DNA of 5,679 nucleotides from DASTQL01 sp035761805 (GTDB lineage: Bacteria > Actinomycetota > Actinomycetes > Jiangellales > Jiangellaceae). The position numbers and the translations under genes were made by a program. The notes beneath the pieces are model-generated. The model worked only from the letters and a program-made list of their open reading frames with translations. It had not been told where the DNA came from and made no database searches. The stretch covers positions 1 to 5,679 of the forward strand of contig DASTQL010000153.1 of NCBI GenBank assembly GCA_035761805.1. Direction: 5' to 3'. Below, one piece after another: positions 1-5,387 of the stretch. Within the stretch, counting starts at the first letter, position 1. Every line of letters begins with the position of its first letter.

Positions 1-154
1 GGACGTAGTAGGTGGGCAGGCGGCCCGGCCCGTACTGGACCAGCAGCAGCGCCCGCCGGGAGTCGGCGACCAGCCGGGGACCGAGCCGGACGCGGACCCA
101 GCGCGGGGTGGGTTGCACCGTGGCGGGTGGCGGGGTGAAGGCGTCGGCGCTCAT
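1..154 (-). CDS. DUF427 domain protein, N-terminal part (runs off left edge)
   Basis: Reading leftwards from an ATG at 152-154 gives 51 complete codons before the window ends. The first ~17 residues are Pro/Thr-rich and look disordered. They are followed by RWVRVRLG (residues 18-25), VADSRRALLLVQYGPG (29-44) and LPTYY (46-50). This strand-turn-strand pattern with a YGPG..PTYY end is what I recognise as the start of DUF427 proteins, small beta-rich proteins of unknown biochemical role that are common in actinobacteria. The start is supported by GGGAG six bases upstream. A TACCGT -10-like hexamer lies at 194-199 on this strand, but I find no convincing -35. The gene follows the ssrA terminator hairpin, so it probably has its own promoter. 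The family call rests on this N-terminal piece only. Confidence 0.72.
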   Translation of the reverse strand, partial: MSADAFTPPPATVQPTPRWVRVRLGPRLVADSRRALLLVQYGPGRLPTYYV

Positions 155-236
155 GACGTGCTCCCGTCGCTGTCCGGAGGTGGACCTGGGCGAACGGTAG
201 ACCGGCGGGAGGACGACCCGGGCCCCGACCGAGGGA

Positions 237-266
237 CGGGGCCCTCGCCGGATCGCGAGGGCCCCG
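237..266 (-). terminator. Intrinsic terminator hairpin of ssrA
   Basis: Bases 237-248 pair perfectly with 255-266, giving a 12-bp stem that is almost all G/C around a 6-base loop (249-254). The hairpin begins 12 bases beyond the tmRNA 3' end on the transcribed strand. No T-run follows it, which is common for terminators in high-GC actinobacteria. Its position between ssrA and the DUF427 gene fits termination of ssrA. Confidence 0.8.
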
Positions 267-277
267 CTGGTGCGTCG

Positions 278-646
278 TGGAGGTGCCGGGAATCGAACCC
301 GGGTCCTTCGACATCTCTCCAGGGCTTCTCCGGGCGCAGCCCGCTGTGTCCTTCTCGGCTCCGGCGATCACGCAGGCGAGTCGCCGAGACGAGCCCAGTC
401 ACGTTCATGTCCCTAGGCGGCCCGTGACAGTCCGCTCAGGTGGAGCCTCCTCACTGATGCCGAACACCGGGGCGGAGGCATCCCCGGGTCGACAAGTCCG
501 CTATCTCTCAGGCAGCGAGAGCGTAGGCGGACTGAGTGCTCGTCTTGTTGGCACTTGTGAGTCTGCCGCGATGGTTTGCGAGATCACGCGACCTCCTCGG
601 CCCGCTTCCCCTGGTTCGACGAGCGAAGTCGAAACCGCTCACCCCC
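278..646 (-). ncRNA. ssrA: Transfer-messenger RNA (tmRNA, ssrA)
   Basis: This RNA rescues ribosomes stalled on broken mRNA. It acts first as an alanine tRNA and then as a short mRNA that adds a degradation tag, working with SmpB. The 5' end reads GGGGGTGAGCGGTTTCGACT, the standard tmRNA start. Bases 640-646 (GGGGGTG on the RNA strand) pair with 279-285 (CACCTCC) to close a 7-bp acceptor stem with one G-U pair, and the discriminator A is at 278. The T arm with its GTTCGATTCC loop lies just inside the 3' end. The tag frame is at 508-552. The length of about 369 nt is normal for a one-piece tmRNA. CCA is not encoded: the bases after the discriminator read CG, so CCA must be added after transcription. 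The 5' end is presumably trimmed by RNase P. A strong hairpin follows the gene. Confidence in identity is very high, and ends may be off by a base or two. Confidence 0.97.
508..552 (-). other. tmRNA tag-peptide reading frame (14 residues plus stop)
   Basis: Inside ssrA, the resume codon GCC (550-552) opens a frame encoding ANKTSTQSAYALAA, ended by TGA (508-510). The C-terminal ALAA is the signal recognised by ClpXP-type proteases, and YALAA matches the ending known for mycobacterial tags. The sequence just upstream of the resume codon (CACAAGT) fits the usual placement of the tag start. The frame was set by working back from the ALAA-stop, and no other phase gives a tag-like product. Confidence 0.92.
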
Positions 647-698
647 TATGGAGTTGTCCGCCGCCACGCGGGGCGACCCTCGTGAGGCTACCCCGTCC

Positions 699-725
699 AA
701 CCGGCGCGGCGCACCGCGGTATTCC
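699..725 (-). promoter_or_regulatory. Candidate SigR-type promoter for ssrA
   Basis: On the ssrA strand GGAAT (721-725) is followed after 19 bases by GTT (699-701). This resembles the thiol-stress sigma factor SigR/SigH consensus (GGAAT, about 18-19 bases, GTT) of actinobacteria. Transcription would start near 690, leaving a leader of ~45 bases to be removed from tmRNA. I found no good vegetative promoter in 647-770: TAGCCT at 685-690 resembles a -10 but has no matching -35. The match is short and could be chance. Confidence 0.3.
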
Positions 726-755
726 GGGCTGCGGTGGACGGGTTCCCAAAGTGGC

Positions 756-767
756 TACTGGTGAGTA
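756..767. promoter_or_regulatory. Possible operator dyad upstream of the acyl-CoA dehydrogenase
   Basis: TACT-GGTG-AGTA is an inverted repeat with 4-bp arms and a 4-bp centre, of the short spaced-dyad kind often bound by TetR-family regulators of fatty-acid genes. It overlaps the end of a -10-like AACAAT (767-772) that would start transcription of the plus-strand gene about 40 bases before its ATG. No regulator gene is in the window. Arms this short can arise by chance. Confidence 0.2.
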
Positions 768-807
768 ACAATGCTGGGAGACGAGGCAGCAACCAGTCCG
801 GCGTCCC

Positions 808-813
808 GAGGAG
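808..813 (+). promoter_or_regulatory. Ribosome binding site fixing the acyl-CoA dehydrogenase start
   Basis: GAGGAG lies 8 bases before ATG 822. The frame is also open to an upstream ATG at 771, but no comparable site precedes that one, and the extra 17 residues have no family look. The start at 822 is therefore preferred. Confidence 0.75.
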
Positions 814-821
814 TGCCCACG

Positions 822-2795
822 ATGACCACGTCCGTCGATCCCACCACCGCCCCCGCGGACGCCCCGCGCCAGGTCAGCGAGCGCGACGCCCGACGCGTGG
901 CCGAGGCCGCGCGCGAGACGGAGTGGACCGCGCCGTCCTTCGCCAAGGAGCTCTACCTGGGCCGGTTCCAGCTCGACCTCGTACACCCGTACCCCGGTGG
1001 TGACCCGGTCGAAGAGGAGCGCGCGGAGGACTTCCTCGCCCGGCTCCGCCGGGTCTGCGAGGAGGAGATCGACGCGACGGTGATCGAGCGCGAGGACCGG
1101 ATCCCCGACGAGCAAGTGAAGGCCCTCGCCGACCTCGGCGTCTTCGGGATGAAGATCCCCGAGGAGTACGGCGGCCTCGGCCTGTCCCAGGTGGCCTACA
1201 ACCGTGCCCTCCTGCTCATCGGCAGCGCCCACCCGAGCCTGGGCGCGCTCGTGTCGGCCCACCAGTCCATCGGCGTCCCCGAGCCGCTCAAGCGCTTCGG
1301 GACCCAGGAGCAGAAGGCCGCGTTCCTGCCGCGCTGCGCCCGCGGGGCGATCAGCGCCTTCCTGCTGACCGAGCCCGACGTCGGGTCCGACCCGGCCCGC
1401 CTACGCACGACGGCGACGCCGGTCGACGGCGGAGCCGCGTACGAGCTGGAGGGCGTCAAGCTCTGGACCACCAACGGCGTCGTGGCCGAGCTGCTCGTCG
1501 TCATGGCCCGGGTGCCGAAGGCGGACGGTCACCGGGGAGGCATCACCGCCTTCGTGGTCGAGGCCGACTCCCCCGGGATCAGCGTCTCGAACCGCAACGA
1601 GTTCATGGGGCTGCGCGGCCTCGAGAACGGTCTGACGCACTTCACCCGGGTGCGCGTGCCGGCCGAGAACCGGATCGGCCGGGAGGGTGACGGCCTCAAG
1701 ATCGCGCTGACCACCCTCAACACCGGCCGCCTGTCGATCCCGGCGATGTGCACGGGCGCCTCCAAGTGGAGCCTCAAGATCGCCCGCGAGTGGTCGGCCG
1801 AGCGGGTCCAGTGGGGCCGGCCGGTCGGGCGCCACGCCGCCGTGGCCCACAAGATCGCCTTCATGGCCGCGACCACGTTCGCCCAGGAGGCCGTCCTCGA
1901 GCTGTCGGCACGACTGTCCGACACCGGCCGTGGCGACATCCGGATCGAGGCCGCGCTGGCCAAGCTCTGGTGCAGCGAGATGTCCTGGCTGGTGGCCGAC
2001 GAGCTGGTCCAGATCCGCGGTGGCCGCGGCTACGAGACCGCCGAGTCGCTGCGAGCGCGCGGCGAGCGGGCCGTCCCGGCCGAGCAGGTGCTACGAGACC
2101 TGCGGATCAACCGGATCTTCGAGGGCTCGACCGAGATCATGCACCTGCTCATCGCGCGCGAGGCCGTGGACGCCCACCTGCAGGCCGCCGGCGACATCAT
2201 CGACCCCGACGTCGACCTGAAGGGCAAGGCCAGGTCCGCCGTACGGGCAGGGGGCTTCTACGCCCGCTGGCTTCCCCAGCTGGTCGCGGGCCAGGGCCAG
2301 GTACCCGGCTCGTACGCGGAGTTCGGCCGGCTCGCCCCGCACCTGCGCTACGTCGAGCGGACGTCGCGCAAGCTCGCGCGGCAGACCTTCTACGGCATGG
2401 CGCGCTGGCAGGGCCGGCTCGAGCACAAGCAGGGCTTCCTGGGCCGGGTCGTCGACATCGGCGCCGAGCTCTTCGCCATGGTGGCGTCATGCGTCCGGGC
2501 CGAGATGCTGCGCCAGGCCGGTGGCCCCGGCGCCGACACCGCGTACGACCTCGCCGACGCCTTCTGTCGGCAGTCGCGGCGGCGGGTCGAGCGGCACCTC
2601 GACGCCCTGTGGCGCAACACCGACGCCGGTGACGAGCGTCTGGCCAAGGAGGTGCTCGAGGGGCGCTACGTGTGGGCGGAGAACGGCGTGCTCGACCCCA
2701 GCGAGGGCACGGGTCCCTGGATCGCCGACTCCACCCCGCGGGCCGCCGAGGACGGCGGGGTCGGTCGCCGGATGCTCCCCTCCACCCGTACGTAG
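822..2795 (+). CDS. Acyl-CoA dehydrogenase (FadE type, long form)
   Basis: A 657-residue FAD-dependent acyl-CoA dehydrogenase, expected to oxidise acyl-CoA to trans-2-enoyl-CoA in the cytoplasm as the first step of beta-oxidation. Residues 1-70 are a leader region absent from short family members. The helical N-terminal domain follows, with FGMKIPEEYGGLGLS around residues 108-122. The beta middle domain opens with the signature FLLTEPDVGSD (180-190). The C-terminal helical domain holds IRGGRGYE near residues 399-406 and RIFEGSTEIM, whose Glu434 aligns with the catalytic base of MCAD/VLCAD-type enzymes. About 200 further residues extend past the core, as in VLCAD/ACAD9-like proteins, where this part helps dimer or membrane contact. 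Short-chain enzymes are ~380-400 residues, so the length favours a long-chain-type enzyme, but the substrate cannot be read from sequence. It stands alone on the plus strand, divergent from ssrA, with no electron-transfer partner in view. The frame is intact. An upstream ATG at 771 is a less likely start. Confidence 0.93.
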   Translation: MTTSVDPTTAPADAPRQVSERDARRVAEAARETEWTAPSFAKELYLGRFQLDLVHPYPGGDPVEEERAEDFLARLRRVCEEEIDATVIEREDRIPDEQVKALADLGVFGMKIPEEYGGLGLSQVAYNRALLLIGSAHPSLGALVSAHQSIGVPEPLKRFGTQEQKAAFLPRCARGAISAFLLTEPDVGSDPARLRTTATPVDGGAAYELEGVKLWTTNGVVAELLVVMARVPKADGHRGGITAFVVEADSPGISVSNRNEFMGLRGLENGLTHFTRVRVPAENRIGREGDGLKIALTTLNTGRLSIPAMCTGASKWSLKIAREWSAERVQWGRPVGRHAAVAHKIAFMAATTFAQEAVLELSARLSDTGRGDIRIEAALAKLWCSEMSWLVADELVQIRGGRGYETAESLRARGERAVPAEQVLRDLRINRIFEGSTEIMHLLIAREAVDAHLQAAGDIIDPDVDLKGKARSAVRAGGFYARWLPQLVAGQGQVPGSYAEFGRLAPHLRYVERTSRKLARQTFYGMARWQGRLEHKQGFLGRVVDIGAELFAMVASCVRAEMLRQAGGPGADTAYDLADAFCRQSRRRVERHLDALWRNTDAGDERLAKEVLEGRYVWAENGVLDPSEGTGPWIADSTPRAAEDGGVGRRMLPSTRT

Positions 2796-2820
2796 GGAAC
2801 GCTCGGCACCCGCCGTACGG
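2786..2820. terminator. Weak possible bidirectional terminator between convergent genes
   Basis: The 27-bp gap between the convergent stop codons contains CCGTACG (2786-2792, inside the last codons of the dehydrogenase) and its complement CGTACGG (2814-2820). Together they can form a 7-bp stem with a 21-base loop. The loop is long and there is no T-run, so this is a weak candidate. The position, where transcription from both sides should end, is the main argument. Confidence 0.25.
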
Positions 2821-2822
2821 AG

Positions 2823-3560
2823 TCAGTCGAAGCGGAGGGAGTCGAGCAGGACCTCGTACGGGTCGCCGGGGGTGCCAGGCTCGGGGAGCGGCCAGAACTT
2901 CTGCTGGACGGCGCCTCCGACCACGACGACGCGGCCGTCCACCTCGACCAGGGTCGTGCGGAACTGGTAGATCGCCGTGCCTCCGGGCAGCGCCTCACCG
3001 CCGACGGCGAAGTATCCACGGTTGCTGAGGTACGTCGGGTGGTCGTCGTACTGGAAGGCGTCGTGGCCGTCCACGGTGACCCGGCGCTGTCCGAGGATCT
3101 CGACGTCGGGCACGTTCAGCACCCAGGACTCGAGGTCGTCCGGCAGCGGCCGGACCTCCTCGGCGGCCTGGTCGTAGACCCCGTCCGGCACGAGCAGGGT
3201 GAAGCCGGCCCAGGGCTGGTCGGGCCCCACTCCGTCGGCCGGGGCGATGTCCAGGTGCCAGGTGTCCTCGCGGATCACGTCGAAACCCTCGGGAACCGTG
3301 AGCTGGACCGCCGGGACGAGCTCGGGCCGGTACGGGGTCCCGACCGGTGCCGTCCGGTTCTCGTCGGGCAGCCACCGCGGCGCCACGACCAGGGCCACGA
3401 CCGCGAGCACGGCGGCCACGAGGACCATGGCACGGCGCTGGACCACCTGGCGGCGCCGGTGACGGGTCACCACGCGGGCGAGGGCGCGCTCCACGTCCGC
3501 GTCGGCCGCGGCCCGGTGAGCGGCGGCGGCGGCACGCGCGCCCAGCTGGTCGAGGCTCAT
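2823..3560 (-). CDS. Single-pass membrane protein, putative anti-sigma factor
   Basis: A 245-residue protein. Residues 1-43 are Ala/Arg-rich and probably form a cytoplasmic helix pair (LARVVTRHRRRQVVQRR). One membrane segment spans about 44-60 (AMVLVAAVLAVVALVVA). The rest, from PRWLPDEN onward, would lie outside the membrane with no domain I recognise. It has no Cys in the N-terminal part and so lacks the H-x3-C-x2-C motif of zinc anti-sigma factors. Its start ATG (3558-3560) overlaps the sigma-factor stop by 4 bp (ATGA) and has a strong GGAGGGAG site upstream, which implies coupled translation. SigE-family ECF sigma genes in actinobacteria are often followed by such proteins, with a short basic N-terminal tail before one membrane helix. 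I infer that it holds the sigma factor at the membrane and senses an extracytoplasmic signal. The sequence itself shows only topology and context. Confidence 0.78.
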   Translation of the reverse strand: MSLDQLGARAAAAAHRAAADADVERALARVVTRHRRRQVVQRRAMVLVAAVLAVVALVVAPRWLPDENRTAPVGTPYRPELVPAVQLTVPEGFDVIREDTWHLDIAPADGVGPDQPWAGFTLLVPDGVYDQAAEEVRPLPDDLESWVLNVPDVEILGQRRVTVDGHDAFQYDDHPTYLSNRGYFAVGGEALPGGTAIYQFRTTLVEVDGRVVVVGGAVQQKFWPLPEPGTPGDPYEVLLDSLRFD

Positions 3561-4096
3561 GTCGCTCCCTCCGTCAGCCGGCGCGCCAGCCGGTCCTTGG
3601 CGCGTGCGAGATGCTGCTTGACCGAACCCTCGCTGCACCCGAGGACGTCGGCGACCTCGGTCACCGGGCACCCGTAGACGTAGCGGAGGGCGATGCACTG
3701 GGCCTGGCGACGCGGCAGGCGCCGGACCTCGGCCCAGAAGGCCTCGTCGGGTCCGGCCGCCCCCTCGCCGGCCGGACCCGTACGGACAAGGGCCCGCATC
3801 TCGGCCGCCCGGCGGCGCAGCCACGAGGTGGCCAGGTTGGCACACACCCGCCGTACCCAGGCCGAGGGCAGGTCCAGCCGCGCCACCTCGTCCCAGCGCC
3901 GGTAGGTGACCAGCAGCGCCTCCTGGGCCAGGTCCTCCGCGGCCGGCAGCGATCCGGACAGCCCGTAGGCGAGCGCGACCAGACCTCCGTACTCGTGCCG
4001 GAAGAACGCCTCGTACGTCTCGACGAGCGGCAGAACCGCGGGTGCAGGGCCTGCGGCCACGGGGTCGTCCCTCGCGGGGCCGTTCACGAGTGCCAC
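3557..4096 (-). CDS. ECF RNA polymerase sigma factor, SigE family
   Basis: A 179-residue sigma factor of the extracytoplasmic-function (group IV) type, which directs RNA polymerase to stress promoters. Region 2 covers about residues 29-95, with the core-binding stretch PAAEDLAQEALLVTYRRW (51-68) and the -10-contacting part around PSAWVRRVCANLATSWLRRR. A short linker (96-117) leads to region 4 (127-173), with LPRRQAQCIALRYVYG followed by the helix-turn-helix VTEVADVLGCSEGSVKQHLARAKDRL. There is no C-terminal SnoaL-like extension. The frame is open upstream to 4342, but that stretch lies over the small gene at 4138-4305 and has no sigma-like sequence. GTG 4094-4096 (or GTG 4085-4087) is therefore the likely start. 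Neither has a clear ribosome site, and the start is covered by a perfect DNA dyad. It overlaps the downstream membrane-protein gene by 4 bp. The family is certain; the exact start is not. Confidence 0.9.
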   Translation of the reverse strand: MALVNGPARDDPVAAGPAPAVLPLVETYEAFFRHEYGGLVALAYGLSGSLPAAEDLAQEALLVTYRRWDEVARLDLPSAWVRRVCANLATSWLRRRAAEMRALVRTGPAGEGAAGPDEAFWAEVRRLPRRQAQCIALRYVYGCPVTEVADVLGCSEGSVKQHLARAKDRLARRLTEGAT

Positions 4097-4108
4097 TGTG
4101 GCACCACA
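4090..4108. promoter_or_regulatory. Perfect dyad over the sigma-factor start codon
   Basis: GTGCCAC-T-GTGGCAC (4090-4104) is a perfect 7-bp inverted repeat about one central base. A second dyad, TGTGG-CA-CCACA (4097-4108), overlaps its right half. The first contains the proposed GTG start (4094-4096). In DNA it could be a repressor or autoregulatory operator. In the mRNA the two dyads form competing small hairpins that would bury the start codon, which has no clear ribosome site. The symmetry is directly visible; its use is inference. Confidence 0.4.
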
Positions 4109-4137
4109 GCGTTGTCTCGGGGGTGTCTGCGGGGTCG

Positions 4138-4305
4138 TCAGCGGGCGGGGAGCCAGGATGACCCGTAGACGTCGCCCTCGTGGCCGCACCGGGTGCACAC
4201 CACGTACTGGGCGCCGTCGTCGACGTAGCGGCGCACCCAGCTGTGCCAGCGCAGCCGGCACCGCCACGACTTCCGCGCCTGCGGCTGGTCTGTCGAGGTC
4301 CTCAT
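4138..4305 (-). CDS. Small putative zinc-binding protein (55 residues)
   Basis: This short protein starts at ATG 4303-4305. Residues C16, H21, C37 and C40 form a C-x4-H-x15-C-x2-C pattern, within CRLRWHSW (16-23) and VCTRCGHEG (36-44). That is a likely single zinc-ribbon or knuckle site. The N-terminal half is strongly basic. Small actinobacterial proteins of this form (C....H.W ... C..CG) are familiar, but I know of no assigned function. It lies 43 bp after the lipoprotein gene and 41 bp before the sigma gene on the same strand, so it is probably co-transcribed with at least one of them. The ribosome site is weak (GAG within GAGTGAGAGTC). In-frame GTG codons just upstream could add a few residues. 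The conserved-looking metal pattern is the main argument that it is real. Confidence 0.7.
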   Translation of the reverse strand: MRTSTDQPQARKSWRCRLRWHSWVRRYVDDGAQYVVCTRCGHEGDVYGSSWLPAR

Positions 4306-4348
4306 GACTCTCACTCGCACGAAGCCGCCCTCGGGATGACACGGTCCG

Positions 4349-5350
4349 TCAGGAGATCTGGACCGACCCGGCCTCGGGGACCAGCCCGATCCAGGTGTGC
4401 CCCGGCGGGACCGGGACGGGCTCCCCCTCCGGGTCGGTGAGCTCGAGCCGGCTCGTGGGATCAGCGTCCCGGCTCCAACGGGCCTCGACGACCCCGGCAC
4501 CGTGGGCGAGCAGCGCGTCGCCACTGCCCGCCAGGACGACCTGCGGCACCGGGTTGCCGGCGAGGTCGACGTAGCCGGCGTCCACGGTCGTCACCCGGAG
4601 CACCAGCAGCATGGTCGGCGCGAAACGGTCGTCCTCGGGAGCCAGGTCGTCGGTCCTGGTCCACGTGCCATCGGCTCCCGTGGTCCAGATGGCCCGGGTC
4701 CCGCCGGAGAACGTGACGTCGACGGCCGTCACGTTCCCACCCGGCGTTGGTCTCTCGTCGACCGCCCACGGCAGGTACGGCGGTGGTGGCTCCAGCTCCT
4801 CGAGTGCCGCCGAGCTCTCGAGGACCTCTGTCGGGTCGACCGCCACGTCGTACGGCCTCCGGCGGTCGGGTTCCAGGGAGAAGCCCTCGGCGTCCCCGGG
4901 TGTCACGAGGGTCAGCCCGGCCGCCGCCAGCTGGTCAACCACGTCGGGAGCACCTCCGGATGCGAGGAGAGCGCCTCCCGTCGGGCCGACGATCCCGATG
5001 TCGCTCCCGCGCACCGACCGTACGGGAGCGACCTGCTCGGGCAGTGCGGAGTGGTAGAAGGCGGCGAACCGGGTCAGCCCGCCCTCAACGGGCTCCTCGA
5101 CCACCAGGTCGGCGGCACCCAGCCCGGTCTGCGGCGCGGCGTTGCCGGTGTTGTCGACCTTGACGACCAGGGCTGGGCGGTCGGGGACTCCGTCCGGCGC
5201 AGGCAGGCCGGTCAGGGGCTGGACGGCCTCGCTTGTCGGTGTGGCGGTCGTGGGCGCCGGGGACGGGGTGTCGTCCCCGCCGCAGGCCGGGGTGGCCACG
5301 AGGAGCAGGACCGCCGGGAGGGCACGTGCGGCCGTCACCACGCGGAGCAC
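4349..5350 (-). CDS. DUF3048 (YerB-like) lipoprotein
   Basis: A 333-residue predicted lipoprotein. It has a short basic start, a hydrophobic stretch (about residues 10-20) and a cysteine at 23 (ATPAC), followed by a Pro/Thr/Ser-rich linker (28-43) typical of exported lipoproteins. The box is imperfect, with Thr-Pro-Ala before Cys. The first domain opens with PLTGLP (45-50), RPALVVKVDN (58-67), PQTGLGAADLVVEEPVEGG (73-91), LTRFAAFYHS (92-101) and APVRSVRGSD (108-117), all hallmarks of DUF3048. The C-terminal domain has the family's TWTRT, GSGDALL and RWSRDAD...LELTDPEGEPVPV...GHTWIGLVP pattern. The family (Bacillus YerB) is of unknown biochemical function and sits at the cell surface. The start used is GTG 5348-5350, with GTG 5341 and GTG 5338 as alternatives. 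None has a clear ribosome site. It begins 37 bp after smpB and the frame is intact. Confidence 0.92.
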   Translation of the reverse strand: MLRVVTAARALPAVLLLVATPACGGDDTPSPAPTTATPTSEAVQPLTGLPAPDGVPDRPALVVKVDNTGNAAPQTGLGAADLVVEEPVEGGLTRFAAFYHSALPEQVAPVRSVRGSDIGIVGPTGGALLASGGAPDVVDQLAAAGLTLVTPGDAEGFSLEPDRRRPYDVAVDPTEVLESSAALEELEPPPPYLPWAVDERPTPGGNVTAVDVTFSGGTRAIWTTGADGTWTRTDDLAPEDDRFAPTMLLVLRVTTVDAGYVDLAGNPVPQVVLAGSGDALLAHGAGVVEARWSRDADPTSRLELTDPEGEPVPVPPGHTWIGLVPEAGSVQIS

Positions 5351-5356
5351 GCGGCC

Positions 5357-5385
5357 AGTGTGAACCGCGGCGCGCCGGATGTCGC
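5357..5385 (-). promoter_or_regulatory. Weak possible leaderless promoter of the lipoprotein gene
   Basis: On the minus strand GCGACA (5380-5385) and CACACT (5357-5362) are separated by 17 bases. They match the -35 and -10 consensus at 4/6 and 3/6. The proposed GTG start follows the -10 after 6 bases, the spacing expected for a leaderless mRNA, which would explain the missing ribosome site. The elements are poor, so co-transcription from smpB is equally likely. Confidence 0.2.
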
Positions 5386-5387
5386 CC

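Noticed and set aside
237..290. Phage or island attachment site at the tmRNA 3' end
   Set aside because: tmRNA ends are common integration targets, but no integrase or repeated copy of the 3' segment is visible and the neighbouring gene looks like ordinary chromosome.
713..720. ACCGCGGT palindrome between ssrA and the dehydrogenase gene
   Set aside because: It is only 8 bp, GC-rich and does not extend outward, so it is expected by chance in this composition.
277..768. Plus-strand frame covering the tmRNA region
   Set aside because: The stretch is explained by ssrA on the other strand; the protein has no family look.
639..1262. Minus-strand frame across the start of the dehydrogenase and the ssrA promoter region
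   Set aside because: It overlaps the 5' end of tmRNA and the coding start of a certain gene, with no recognisable domain.
1748..2632. 294-codon frame inside the acyl-CoA dehydrogenase in another phase
   Set aside because: Its low-complexity Arg/Ala/Gly/Pro product lies entirely within a gene with intact catalytic motifs.
3347..4168. 273-codon plus-strand frame opposite the sigma factor and anti-sigma genes
   Set aside because: It runs antisense to well-supported genes with clear sigma motifs, and its Arg/Pro/Gly-rich composition has no domain.
3845..4342. Upstream extension of the sigma factor to 4342
   Set aside because: The added N-terminal residues are Arg/Pro-rich without sigma features, and the extension would overlap the whole zinc-protein gene.
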